The translations under genes and the position numbers were made by a program. Of a stretch of 64,000 nt of DNA, positions 53,401 through 60,984 are shown one piece after another. The notes under the pieces were generated by a model. The model was given only the letters and a program-made list of their open reading frames with translations, made no database searches and was not told the DNA's origin. Source of the DNA: Bacteroidales bacterium (GTDB taxonomy: Bacteria > Bacteroidota > Bacteroidia > Bacteroidales > JAADGE01); NCBI GenBank assembly GCA_021108035.1, contig JAIORQ010000052.1:124001-188000 (forward strand). The letters run 5' to 3'. Numbering within the stretch: the first letter of the stretch is position 1; each line of letters starts with the position of its first letter.

Positions 53401-55679
53401 AAAGAGCAATAAATAATAAAAGAATAACTGATAAAATTATAAAAGAAGAGATTAGTATTTTAAAAGAAAAAGTATCTTTTCTGAAAAAAATAAGCGGAGA
53501 TTCGGCAATGACTGTATATAATACTATTCAATATGAAAGTACCGCTATTATTAACAATATTAGTGATAATATTAAAATTCTTGATGTAAATAAAATAACC
53601 GGTAGTGAAGATATTAAGAATAATAATAAAATATCTTCTTCGCTAAAAGAATATATTTCAAATATTCCTTCATATTTTAAACGTAATCAAAAACTTCTGA
53701 TAAATTCATGGAAAGTTGAACTTTTGTTAACAGAATTTGAAAATAAACTGTTAAGAATTACCGAAGATTCATTTAATTCTTTCGACACATACATTAAAAA
53801 GGAAGTATTAAGTAAGATAATTAATGTTAAGGGAAGTTTGTCAAATTACCTTAATGAACTAATCGAAGGAAACAAAGCAACATTTATTGCTCCGGAGTTT
53901 TCTGAAATACCCGATAAAGGAATTATCAGCAAAAATTTTAAATTAATTCTTGATAATAAGTTTGAGAAATTAAAATATTTGATTGAAAAATTTCCGAAGA
54001 AAATTAATTTACTTTCAAATGATTCCTATAATGATATAATTGAGAAACAATTCAGTGAAGTTAATACAGTTGAAATTAATGTATCTTCTTTTATTGAATA
54101 TATAATTCAAACAAAGTTTAATGCTCCTTTAACAAAATTGGCAGAAGAACTTCCTGAAGATATAATTGATATTGAAAACAATACTCAAAACATCTTAAGG
54201 CTGGTAACTTTCAGCTTATTCGATTCTGAAAGAAAGACAGTTGATAATGAAATAAATACAACAGAGAAAGCCGTAGAATTTATTAATAAGCAAATTGAAG
54301 TATTAGAACAAACCGAAAAAAGAGTAATAAAAATTACAGATACAATAAACAGAAAAATAAACGAACGTTTAAGTGATTTGTCTAATCATTTGAGTCTGTA
54401 TTCTGTTATTAATGAGGCTGGTACAAGTTTCAGGTTTTCAAAAATATATTCCAAAAAGAAAAATAGTTTAAAAGCAAAAATGAAACATTTTGCCGATAAC
54501 ACAAACAGCATATTTAACAATTTATGGTACAGGCAAAGTGAGGCTGTTTTATTAAGAAAGGAAATTATTAACAGCAGCAAAAAAGATGTTTCACAAATAA
54601 ATGCAATATTGGATCTTCTTGAAAAAGTTTCGGTTTCAAATGAGACATTAAAAAAATTACCTTTCTATTACAAGCAACTTTTCCTTAATACAGGCAATTA
54701 CAGTAATGAGTTCTTTACAGGCCGCCACAAGGAACTTAACGAAATTAATAAAGCTTTTAACAGATATAAAATCGGCTATAACGGAGCAATACTTATTAAC
54801 GGGGACAGGTATTCAGGTAAAACTTTTTTTACAAATTATTCCGTTTCAAAGTTTTTTCCGAATACTGATGTTTATAAAATCAGTCCTCCTCCGGAAGGTT
54901 CAGTAAGTTTAAAAACATTCAGAACAAAAATAGCTGTTGCATTTGATGCTAAAGGTTCGTATGATTTAAAATTCAGTAATATTAAGAAAGGAAGTATAAT
55001 TATTTTTGATGAATTTGAATTATGGTGGGAAAAATCAGAAACCGGTTTTGTGATAATTGATGAAGTAATAAATCTTATTGAAACATACGGAAACCGATTT
55101 ATTTTTATAATTAATATAAATACTGATGCTTTAAAGCTGATTAATAAGATTAAAAATATTGAAGCTTATTTTTTAAATATTATTGAATGTAAAGCTTTTA
55201 ATGCCTCTGAATTGAAAGAAGCAATAATGTTGAGGCACAATGCAGGAGGATTACAATTAAGTTATAAAGGCAAGTTTCAAGATAAAATAAGGCAATTCGA
55301 TTATGCAAAACTATTTGTTAAGCATTTTAATAATACAAGAGGCAATATCGGTACAGCATTATCTTCGTGGTTGTCAAATATTGACGATGTAAAAGAAAGT
55401 ATCATTTATTTAAATTCTTTTAAAATTGAGAAATCAAATTTATTTGAAAATTTTGATACTGATATTAATATAATATTAGTACAGTTTATTTTACATAAAA
55501 GATTGAATATTTCCAAGTTATCAAGAATTTTATTAGAGGGTGAAGATACAATTGAAAAGAAATTATCTTATTTAAAAAGATCCGGGATTATTTCTGAAAT
55601 TTCAAAAGGAGTATTCGAATTAAATCAATATTTATATATTTATATTAAAGACAGTTTGGAACAATTAGAAATGATATAG
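50487..55679 (+). CDS. SLC12-type transporter fused to a P-loop ATPase and winged helix
   Basis: The 1730-residue protein is one uninterrupted frame. Residues 1 to about 425 are a 12-helix APC/SLC12 cation-chloride transporter (FGAFAGVFTPSVLTILGVIM, MRLGWVVGNAGL, PAVTGFTAGVAMSGDLRDP, SSALGGILGGPRILQAI). Residues about 445-690 resemble the cytosolic SLC12 C-domain (WQPNIILFSGG, TVIMGWMRQSK, DLIILGMPEI). Residues about 700-1400 are helical and Lys/Glu/Asn-rich. A P-loop ATPase follows: Walker A Gly1439 to Thr1446 (GDRYSGKT) and Walker B Asp1508-Glu1509 (GSIIIFDEFELWW). The end (about 1650-1720) looks like a winged helix. I know no described protein with this combination. An ion-transport protein coupled to a large ATP-dependent cytosolic machine is inferred. 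Confidence 0.88.
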   Translation: MAKAKKFGAFAGVFTPSVLTILGVIMYMRLGWVVGNAGLITALVIIVISHVISLTTGLSISSVATDKKIKTGGIYYILSRSLGFPMGGAIGIALFVGTALGISLYLVGFSESLLAVDQIREFLQLEQDINSYRIIASASLLLLVTIAFISTSLAIKSQYFVLAAIAISIVSIVIGFFTNTHLAPETVSFTPARDSVDIQVIFGVFFPAVTGFTAGVAMSGDLRDPKKNIPVGTLSAIIVGFVIYIGLAVSFAVFVNRDLLINDYNFLLKIAWFSPLVLAGIWGATLSSALGGILGGPRILQAISKDKITPRIFAKGYGASNEPRNALIFIFLIAEGGILIGELNVIAGVVSMFYLASYGFINLAFFLENWASTDFRPTFKVKGVVGLIGFIASFAVMAQLGMLSMIASLVIMFGLFAWLNRKQLKSESGDVWQSVWMSVIRKALHSLDKKNLEDRNWQPNIILFSGGQEQRPHLIEFGKDLVGQYGLLSNFDLHESKDKKYLFPKHLQSYSQKTIEGKGVFTRKQSCSDIYTGIETIISTYGFSGIEPNTVIMGWMRQSKNPVRFSQMIKRIYELDVNLLLIDYDKKNRYGKYKTVDIWWRGSGNNGNFALNLIKLLWISENWGDAKLRLLVGNSVNENALKIKNHAEQVVSNMRINAEVKIINNQIEQKPFYELIRIESINTDLIILGMPEIKEGKEKEFVEKTNDLMHQIGTVVLIKASSQFKDLSLGLKYKLHTQKEEKELNSIISGANKNIKLILPESPIANEKISSLNNQIQELNTEVIKENLNTFFVQQNNLTNNIINDAESLINERIIPLINNKKKNLHLLTGLDIFIKKTFACVQKFNDEPTEIQEESLDISFNKMIAGIEQMIEKLPEYFYYSYNEEDLKYKEDDKEQVRKFKKKMRQKTSRLNSGSVQYKVKYKKLINLHLPYKYFLISQNCGELTGTVSIRHIIEIQKLIRELRNSVLKLQRAINNKRITDKIIKEEISILKEKVSFLKKISGDSAMTVYNTIQYESTAIINNISDNIKILDVNKITGSEDIKNNNKISSSLKEYISNIPSYFKRNQKLLINSWKVELLLTEFENKLLRITEDSFNSFDTYIKKEVLSKIINVKGSLSNYLNELIEGNKATFIAPEFSEIPDKGIISKNFKLILDNKFEKLKYLIEKFPKKINLLSNDSYNDIIEKQFSEVNTVEINVSSFIEYIIQTKFNAPLTKLAEELPEDIIDIENNTQNILRLVTFSLFDSERKTVDNEINTTEKAVEFINKQIEVLEQTEKRVIKITDTINRKINERLSDLSNHLSLYSVINEAGTSFRFSKIYSKKKNSLKAKMKHFADNTNSIFNNLWYRQSEAVLLRKEIINSSKKDVSQINAILDLLEKVSVSNETLKKLPFYYKQLFLNTGNYSNEFFTGRHKELNEINKAFNRYKIGYNGAILINGDRYSGKTFFTNYSVSKFFPNTDVYKISPPPEGSVSLKTFRTKIAVAFDAKGSYDLKFSNIKKGSIIIFDEFELWWEKSETGFVIIDEVINLIETYGNRFIFIININTDALKLINKIKNIEAYFLNIIECKAFNASELKEAIMLRHNAGGLQLSYKGKFQDKIRQFDYAKLFVKHFNNTRGNIGTALSSWLSNIDDVKESIIYLNSFKIEKSNLFENFDTDINIILVQFILHKRLNISKLSRILLEGEDTIEKKLSYLKRSGIISEISKGVFELNQYLYIYIKDSLEQLEMI

Positions 55680-55723
55680 AATATTGGTAACTATACATTT
55701 AGTTATAACTTTTCTTTTTAAAG

Positions 55724-56518
55724 TTATTCTTTATCGTCCTTAAAAAACCGAACACTGAGGCCTAAACCACATTCGCCTTTCTCAAATTCAGCTTTATGGT
55801 CATATGCACACAATTTAAAGTGCCATGCTTCATTTTCTCCTTCAGCAGTATTGCTCCAATAGTGACCACTTGCCATAAGACTGTTGTAAGCACCGCGAAC
55901 ATAGCGCCAACCTGCATACATGCAATTAAAACCGGAATCTTTTGCTTTTTCATAAACATTGTGAGAATCCCCGCCTAAATATGTGTATAAAGTTTCCCAT
56001 TCTGCTTTTGTAGGTAAATGCCAACCCTCAGGTTCTATAGATTTTGCAGTTTCAAAATCATATAAATATCCGTATTTATTTGCATTATATTCATCGTCAT
56101 CATATACCCAACAGTTACCTTCCTTAGGTTTTTTGGCAAAATTTTCTGCCATTATTATTTGTTTGCCAATTTTTATTATTTTATATTTTTTCCCGTTACT
56201 TTTATCAATAAAAGTTCCTTTGCCGCATATCTGACATATATCATCGACTATACGATGACTGTCCTTTCTTATTTTACCGCATTTAGAACATTTTTCGCAA
56301 TCATGAGACCATACATGATATCCTTCTCGGGTTTTGCCGCATTTAGAACATTTCTCACAGTCTTCAGACCAATCATGCTGATTATCAAATTCTTTCCCGC
56401 ATCTTGAACACTTATTACAATCATTTGATAAATCATGTTTATAGTCTCTTATTTTTCCGCAATCGGAACATATACAACCATCCCACGAATGAATACCAAT
56501 TTTACATTTTAATGACAT
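55724..56518 (-). CDS. Zinc-ribbon-repeat protein with FISUMP domain
   Basis: The first 100 residues hold five zinc-ribbon-like repeats with a Cys-x-x-Cys-Gly core and a His-x-Trp/Asp segment (CSDCGKIRDYKHD, CSRCGKEFDNQHDW, CSKCGKTREGYHVW, CSKCGKIRKDSH, CQICGKG), each about 20 residues. The remaining 160 residues match the Fibrobacter succinogenes major domain (FISUMP): MAENFAKKPKEGNCWVYDDD, YGYLYDFETAK, GWHLPTKAEWETLYTYLGG and a C-terminal GLGLSVRFFKD. FISUMP domains are usually surface-exposed; the absence of a signal peptide here is unusual. The start MSLKCKIGIHSW is intact. Confidence 0.85.
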   Translation of the reverse strand: MSLKCKIGIHSWDGCICSDCGKIRDYKHDLSNDCNKCSRCGKEFDNQHDWSEDCEKCSKCGKTREGYHVWSHDCEKCSKCGKIRKDSHRIVDDICQICGKGTFIDKSNGKKYKIIKIGKQIIMAENFAKKPKEGNCWVYDDDEYNANKYGYLYDFETAKSIEPEGWHLPTKAEWETLYTYLGGDSHNVYEKAKDSGFNCMYAGWRYVRGAYNSLMASGHYWSNTAEGENEAWHFKLCAYDHKAEFEKGECGLGLSVRFFKDDKE

Positions 56519-57148
56519 ATTTATACCTCCTTATTTTAAACCAAATTCAGTAATAATCAAAAACTATCATATAACTTAGCGTAGCAAAGCTACAAATAAT
56601 TAATTAAGATACAATTTTGTTTAGTGTGTAATGTTTAACTGTTTATTCCAACTAACGTTAAAGTTTAGTTGCTGATTATTAATTGCTTACATTTTTTCAG
56701 CTTTATGCTTATTTTTCTTTTTTCCTTCCCAAGTTAGCTAAAATATTCAACTGAATTTTTCAGTAGGGGGATTGCTTATAACGATTCGATGCAAAATCAT
56801 AATCAAATAAACAGTTAAACAAATAAACAATTTTTACGTATCAATTTAAATTTATTCACAAATTTTGCTAAAAAAATAAAGTTTCACAATATAATATATA
56901 TAAGAATTAGGTTCAAATATACAAAAAAATCTGTCATTATTTTGAAATATTATCTTTTAAATTAAAAGTTGAATCCGCTCCGAAAAGTATAAAAGCCACG
57001 AATGCACGAATTATATTAAACATTAAAACGCTATAAATCAAATTGTTATACTTTATCAAATTACCTCTAATTTTCTAAAGCTTCATTTTATTACAGCATT
57101 AAAGTATTATTATATTTATAAATATTCCGTTAAATTTGTAGCAGAACT
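56519..57148. other. Intergenic stretch of 630 bp with no gene
   Basis: I see no open frame, repeat array or RNA in this AT-rich stretch between the FISUMP gene and the tracrRNA. It includes a ccacgaatgcacgaatt-like dispersed sequence near 56998. I searched by eye for CRISPR repeats matching the tracrRNA anti-repeat and found none. Confidence 0.6.
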
Positions 57149-57247
57149 AAAAAGCCTCTACCGAAGCAGAGGCAAAGTTCTTTTTGAACTACGGCATTTA
57201 GCCTTATTGTGATAAGATTACAAAAGGAAATATTTTTTAATCTTATG
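57149..57247 (-). ncRNA. Type II-C tracrRNA
   Basis: Read on the minus strand, the RNA contains an anti-repeat (ttgtaatcttatcacaa, 57208-57224), the nexus (aataaggctaaatgccg; GGC 57202-57204 pairs with GCC 57194-57196), a second stem agttc-aaaaa-gaact (57178-57192), and a terminator hairpin gcctctgc-ttcg-gtagaggc (57154-57173) followed by T residues. This order (anti-repeat, short nexus beginning caataaggc, terminator with UUCG loop) is that of type II-C tracrRNAs. It lies directly upstream of, and divergent from, a cas9 start codon. No complementary array is in the window. Confidence 0.78.
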
Positions 57248-57251
57248 TTTG

Positions 57252-57281
57252 TAAAAGTACTTATTTTTTATTACTTTTCAA
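57252..57281 (-). promoter_or_regulatory. Promoter of the tracrRNA
   Basis: On the minus strand a TTG (57279-57281) is followed after 19 bp by TACTTTTA (57252-57259), close to the Bacteroidota -33 TTG / -7 TAnnTTTG consensus. A start site near 57246 would give a tracrRNA of about 98 nt. Confidence 0.5.
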
Positions 57282-57305
57282 AATCTTTTTCTAAAAATTC
57301 TTATT

Positions 57306-57446
57306 ATGGCAAAAATACTCGGATTAGATATCGGAACAAATTCAATTGGTTGGGCGGTTGTTGATGAAAAAAATGAAGAAATACTCGGAACAGAAATAGA
57401 ATTTTTCCGGAAGGGGTTGTTGACAGAGGACAGAAAAAAGAAATGA
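57306..57446 (+). pseudogene. cas9: Truncated cas9 (RuvC-I start only)
   Basis: An ATG at 57306 opens MAKILGLDIGTNSIGWAVVDE, the RuvC-I motif and N-terminus of Cas9, with the catalytic Asp8. After about 34 codons the similarity ends and the frame runs through FFRKGLLTEDRKKK to a TGA at 57444-57446, instead of the arginine-rich bridge helix. The remaining 1000-plus codons are absent from the window, and no cas1 or cas2 is visible. The break coincides with the start of an IS1595 transposase frame. Confidence 0.9.
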
Positions 57447-57960
57447 AGAATTTCAATTATTAAAGGTAAGAGAATATCAATTAAACGAGAAGCAAGGAGT
57501 TTGTCCTCATTGTGGTTATGAGAAATATGTAAAAGCAGGCAAAGATAAAGCAGTGCAAAGATATAAATGTAAAAAGTGCCACAGAAGATTTACTTCGTAT
57601 TCCGGTACATGGATGGCTCATATTCACAAAAAGGAAAAACTTACGGATTATTTAAAATTAATGAAGCAAGGGTTAAGTTTGGAGAAAATAAGAAAGCTGC
57701 TAAAAATAAATAAGAAAACTGCATTTGATTGGCGACATAAAATATTAATATCAATAAAAGATACTTATGAAGAAGATTTTACCGGAATAACAGAAAGTGA
57801 TGAAACTTTTTTTTTGCAATCAGAAAAAGGCTCCTTGAATTTGAAACGAAAGCCTCGCAAAAGAGGAAAACAAGTAAAAAGTAAAGGGATAAGCGATAAA
57901 TAAATACCGGTAATTGTTTCAGTTGACAGAAAGGGAGAATTGTTTACAGTAAAGTACTGA
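57424..57960 (+). pseudogene. IS1595-family transposase relic
   Basis: A frame open from 57424 shows a zinc ribbon (VCPHCGYEKYVKAGKDKAVQRY, KCKKCHRRFTSYSGTW), a helical region (GLSLEKIRKLLKINKKTAFDWRHKIL) and the start of the DDE domain (ESDETFFLQSEKGSLNLKRKPRKRG). A TAA at 57901-57903 interrupts the frame; it continues IPVIVSVDRKGELFTVK to a TGA at 57958. There is no N-terminal start codon in this frame and the rest of the DDE domain is missing. It probably inserted into or replaced most of cas9 and then decayed. No terminal inverted repeats are evident. Confidence 0.8.
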
Positions 57961-58023
57961 AAGCCCGTGATGCAAAAAGGCAACAAATACAAACATCTTA
58001 ATAATACAATACTTAAAAATAAT

Positions 58024-58062
58024 AAAATCCGGAGTTTATAAACATTTTAAGCTCCGGATTTT
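58024..58062 (-). terminator. Rho-independent terminator
   Basis: aaaatccggag (58024-58034) pairs with ctccggatttt (58052-58062); on the minus strand it follows the stop of the gene at 58086 and has a T-run after it. It may also stop reading from the transposase relic. Confidence 0.85.
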
Positions 58063-58085
58063 ATTTATGAGTTTGTTTAAAAAAC

Positions 58086-59009
58086 TTACAATAAATCCTT
58101 TATTCTTTGATAAACAATCTTGAACCTTTCTTCATAGAAATAGCCTAATTCATCATTTTCTTTAAGTTTATTATAATTTCTGTCCATTTTTTTAAGCAAC
58201 TTCTCAATTTCTTCCTTATTCAGTTTTGAAATAATTTGTTCTGTAACCGCTTGTCGGGTCATTTCTGAGCCGTTATACAAATAAATAGTTTCATTAATAT
58301 ATTCTTTATCCGATTTGGGCCATATGTTTTGAACAATTAATCCCCAATCTGCTGCCTGAATTTCAGTTAACATACTGTCAACTTTTGAATATTTAATCCA
58401 ATTGGTTTTTGGATATTCAAGGAAAATTGAAGAAAAAAATGAACTGTCAATTTCAACTACTTTTTTATTATAAATATTGACAGAATAAGATTTGCTGTAT
58501 TTTTTTTGCATTGAACATCTCTGTATAGAATCATCAGCTGTTCTTGCCCAATCAATCCAAAATTTCCATTCTGTATTTGGTGTAATCTTGTAATAAATAA
58601 ATGTATCTGCAAAAGCCAAATTTATTACCCATCTGTGTCTGTTTGTTCCTATAACTTCAACTAAGTCATTAAAGTTGATTATTTCAGTCAACTGCTTCTT
58701 TTCGGGGTTTAAAACATAAAGACCGACTTCTTTAATTAAATATTCCGGAGTACCGCCGTCAGGGAATCTTGACATACCTGTCGGAAGCCGATATGCTTTT
58801 TTAGATGCTATGAAAGCTATTTCAGTATGTTTATTATTCCAAGTTTCATTCCTGTTAAGTTCATAATCCAAAGAGAGATACTCAGAATAGGTGCAAGATG
58901 TAATGAACAATAATAAATTTATAAAAAGTATAAACAGAAATCGTTTATTTAAGAAGCTGTAAAAGTTAATAATTTCAAAATGCAACTTTTGTTTTTTAGA
59001 GTTTTCCAT
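58086..59009 (-). CDS. Lipoprotein of unknown function
   Basis: A 307-residue protein with an unusually long N-terminal arm before a lipoprotein signal (LFILFINLLLFITSC at residues about 25-39). The body has SLDYELNRNETWNNKHTEIAF, RLPTGMSRFPDGGTPEYL, and a charged helical end (LNKEEIEKLLKKMDRNYNKLKEN). No family recognised. The start may lie nearer to the signal peptide, although no internal Met precedes it. It is monocistronic, with its own terminator. Confidence 0.6.
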   Translation of the reverse strand: MENSKKQKLHFEIINFYSFLNKRFLFILFINLLLFITSCTYSEYLSLDYELNRNETWNNKHTEIAFIASKKAYRLPTGMSRFPDGGTPEYLIKEVGLYVLNPEKKQLTEIINFNDLVEVIGTNRHRWVINLAFADTFIYYKITPNTEWKFWIDWARTADDSIQRCSMQKKYSKSYSVNIYNKKVVEIDSSFFSSIFLEYPKTNWIKYSKVDSMLTEIQAADWGLIVQNIWPKSDKEYINETIYLYNGSEMTRQAVTEQIISKLNKEEIEKLLKKMDRNYNKLKENDELGYFYEERFKIVYQRIKDLL

Positions 59010-59122
59010 CTGTTTTTTATTTATTATTGTTTATTGTATGTTTTAAATATACAATAAAAACATCGAAATTCAAAATTCAAATCAAACTGTTAAGCTTATA
59101 TTCATATTTCTTATTTCTTATT

Positions 59123-59815
59123 TCAGTTAATAAAAAGAATACCGCCTCCGTCATATAAAAAATTATCGTGCAGACATATTATTTCGTAGTTTAAATCAGA
59201 TAAAAAAGTGCGTAATTCTTTTCCGTGCTTATGTTTATCAATATTTCCGTTAAAGAAAATTTTGTTTCCGGATATTCCGCAAGTTCCTCCGAAAAAACCG
59301 TTTTTATGGTCAGATATGCGAATATCTTCCGGTGAGAAATAAAAATTTTCAAGATTATTTTTGTCCAAAACTTTTTTAATTCCCAAATCTGAACTAATAA
59401 AAATATCATTTTGCAAATGTATCATACTGCAACGAGTATATGCTTGCGGTAAATTAATAAACTTTTTATTTCTGCTGTGTTCGAGAATCAAGCTTTCAGT
59501 CATGTCTTTTTTATGAAGCAGAAAATTACCGGTAGCTATGCAATTATATTTTACACTGTTATCGAAATTTTTGCCTACTTTGCCGGTTCCCGGTTGAAAG
59601 TTTACTTTATGCTTTTTTAAAAAAATAATAAGCTGTTCGGGAGAATTAGGAGCAATAATAAGATTGTTCTTTTCTTGGAAAATAAAAATATCGGGGTGTC
59701 CCGAAATTGAGTTATACGTTATTCCGCTTGAAGCGAAAAATAAAATATCTTCAGCGTATTTTCGTAGGTTTTTTTTTGCCTCTTCAGAAGAACGTGCATC
59801 AATTACAGCTAACAT
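59123..59815 (-). CDS. DUF6873-like protein (GME fold)
   Basis: The 230-residue soluble protein begins LAVIDARSSEEAKKNL and carries HPDIFIFQEKNNLIIAPNSP, TGKVGKNFDNSVKYNCIATG, NGFFGGTCGISGNKIFFNGN and a C-terminal CLHDNFLYDGGGILFIN. These glycine-rich loops and the terminal GGGI strand fit the family I remember as DUF6873, predicted to have a guanidine-modifying (amidinotransferase-like) fold. The catalytic triad is not clear (Cys in FGGTCG is a candidate). It overlaps the radical SAM gene by 17 bp, so the two are coupled. Confidence 0.65.
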   Translation of the reverse strand: MLAVIDARSSEEAKKNLRKYAEDILFFASSGITYNSISGHPDIFIFQEKNNLIIAPNSPEQLIIFLKKHKVNFQPGTGKVGKNFDNSVKYNCIATGNFLLHKKDMTESLILEHSRNKKFINLPQAYTRCSMIHLQNDIFISSDLGIKKVLDKNNLENFYFSPEDIRISDHKNGFFGGTCGISGNKIFFNGNIDKHKHGKELRTFLSDLNYEIICLHDNFLYDGGGILFIN

Positions 59816-60806
59816 TTATTTCATATTTTTGTAAAGAATTATTTGCAACAAATTTCACTTTTCTGAATTTCTTCAATAATATATTTTTGTTCTTTGCTTT
59901 ATACCCCACAGCATAATTTAATTGTGTTTTATTTACCTGAATAACAACATCTTCTGCAATAACACCTTTAAGTTTCTCAGTTAAAAGATCAAACCAAATT
60001 TCGGTTAACACAAGTTCTTTAAATGATGAGTGATACGGCCCTGCAATCAGGGATTTTTCAGGTGTTAATTCTTCCGACGGATGTAAACCTGTGCGAATTA
60101 TCTTAACATTATTTTCTTCCAATATTTTATAAATTGTTTTGGTAATTTCAACAGCTTCATCAAGTTGTAAAGCTGTGTATTTACCGGAATGATACATTTT
60201 TTCAAGAGCTGTTCCCTTTACGACAAGTGTAGGATAAATTCGAGAATTCTCGGCACCAAATTTAATAATATCATTTGCTGTTTTTACCGACTTTTCAGAA
60301 GTGTCGCCCGGCAAACCGATCATCATTTGCAAACCGAGATTAAATTCGTAACTGTTAATAAGTTGCGATGCCTTTTCAATATCTTTGTATGTATGTCCTC
60401 TGCCTGATTTCTTTAATACATAATCATCGGTTGATTGAGCCCCGAGTTCAATTGTTTCAACTTTATATATTTTAAGCAAGTCTAAAATTTTTGTGTCGAT
60501 ATAATCGGGCCTTGTTGATAATCTGATACCGGCAACTTGCTTTGTTTCAACAAATTTATATGCTTCTTTTAAATAGCTTTCTTGCATGTTGTAAGGAATT
60601 CCGGTAAAACTTCCGCCGAAAAATGCAATATTTATGTGCCTTTCGGCAGGAATTGTAAGCAAATGCCGGTTTACAATATCTGAAATTTCAGACGGTTGCG
60701 GAATTTTTTGTGCACCGCTTATTTTTGTTTGGTCACAAAACACACATTGATGCGGACAAGCTAATTCAGGTATAAAAATTGGGATGTTGTTGTGTTTTTT
60801 TTTCAT
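59799..60806 (-). CDS. Elp3-like radical SAM protein
   Basis: The 335-residue protein starts HNNIPIFIPELACPHQCVFC, with the 4Fe-4S cluster motif CxxxCxxC, then NIAFFGGSFTGIPYNMQ, AGIRLSTRPDYID, TIELGAQSTDDYVL, GLQMMIGLPGDTSEKS and YPTLVVKGTALEKMY. This follows the Elp3/HemN-like radical SAM domain, without the acetyltransferase domain of true Elp3. Bacterial relatives may modify tRNA or an unknown substrate. Its first 281 bp are duplicated downstream of the AbiEi gene (61984-62264). Confidence 0.88.
   Translation of the reverse strand: MKKKHNNIPIFIPELACPHQCVFCDQTKISGAQKIPQPSEISDIVNRHLLTIPAERHINIAFFGGSFTGIPYNMQESYLKEAYKFVETKQVAGIRLSTRPDYIDTKILDLLKIYKVETIELGAQSTDDYVLKKSGRGHTYKDIEKASQLINSYEFNLGLQMMIGLPGDTSEKSVKTANDIIKFGAENSRIYPTLVVKGTALEKMYHSGKYTALQLDEAVEITKTIYKILEENNVKIIRTGLHPSEELTPEKSLIAGPYHSSFKELVLTEIWFDLLTEKLKGVIAEDVVIQVNKTQLNYAVGYKAKNKNILLKKFRKVKFVANNSLQKYEINVSCN
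60521..60801. repeat. 281-bp direct repeat, parent copy inside radical SAM gene
   Basis: It aligns without gaps to 61984-62264 (offset 1463 bp), with only about seven mismatches noticed by eye. The AbiEi gene with its toxin relic lies between the copies. Confidence 0.88.
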
Positions 60807-60846
60807 AATTCTGTATGCAAATGTTATGTTGGCTTTTCATCATGCT

Positions 60847-60984
60847 TTACTGTTCTATCTTTCTAAAATGTTTTCTTAATTCTCTCATCACTTGCGAAAA
60901 ATCGGGCAAATCATGAATTTGGTTTTTTGCAAACTGTTTTTCCATTCTCTTTCAAAAAGAGCTTTCTTTGCTTGAACGTATCAT
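60847..60984 (-). pseudogene. AbiEii toxin relic (C-terminal tail, frameshifted)
   Basis: Right after the AbiEi stop the minus strand reads NDTFKQRKLFLKE in one frame, then EKQFAKNQIHDLPDFSQVM and RELRKHFRKIEQ plus stop (60847-60849) in another. Together they match the C-terminal end I recall of AbiEii nucleotidyltransferase toxins (FxQRKxFL ... DLPDF). The nucleotidyltransferase core (GGTxL, DxD) is missing, so about 80% of the toxin gene is gone. Confidence 0.6.
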
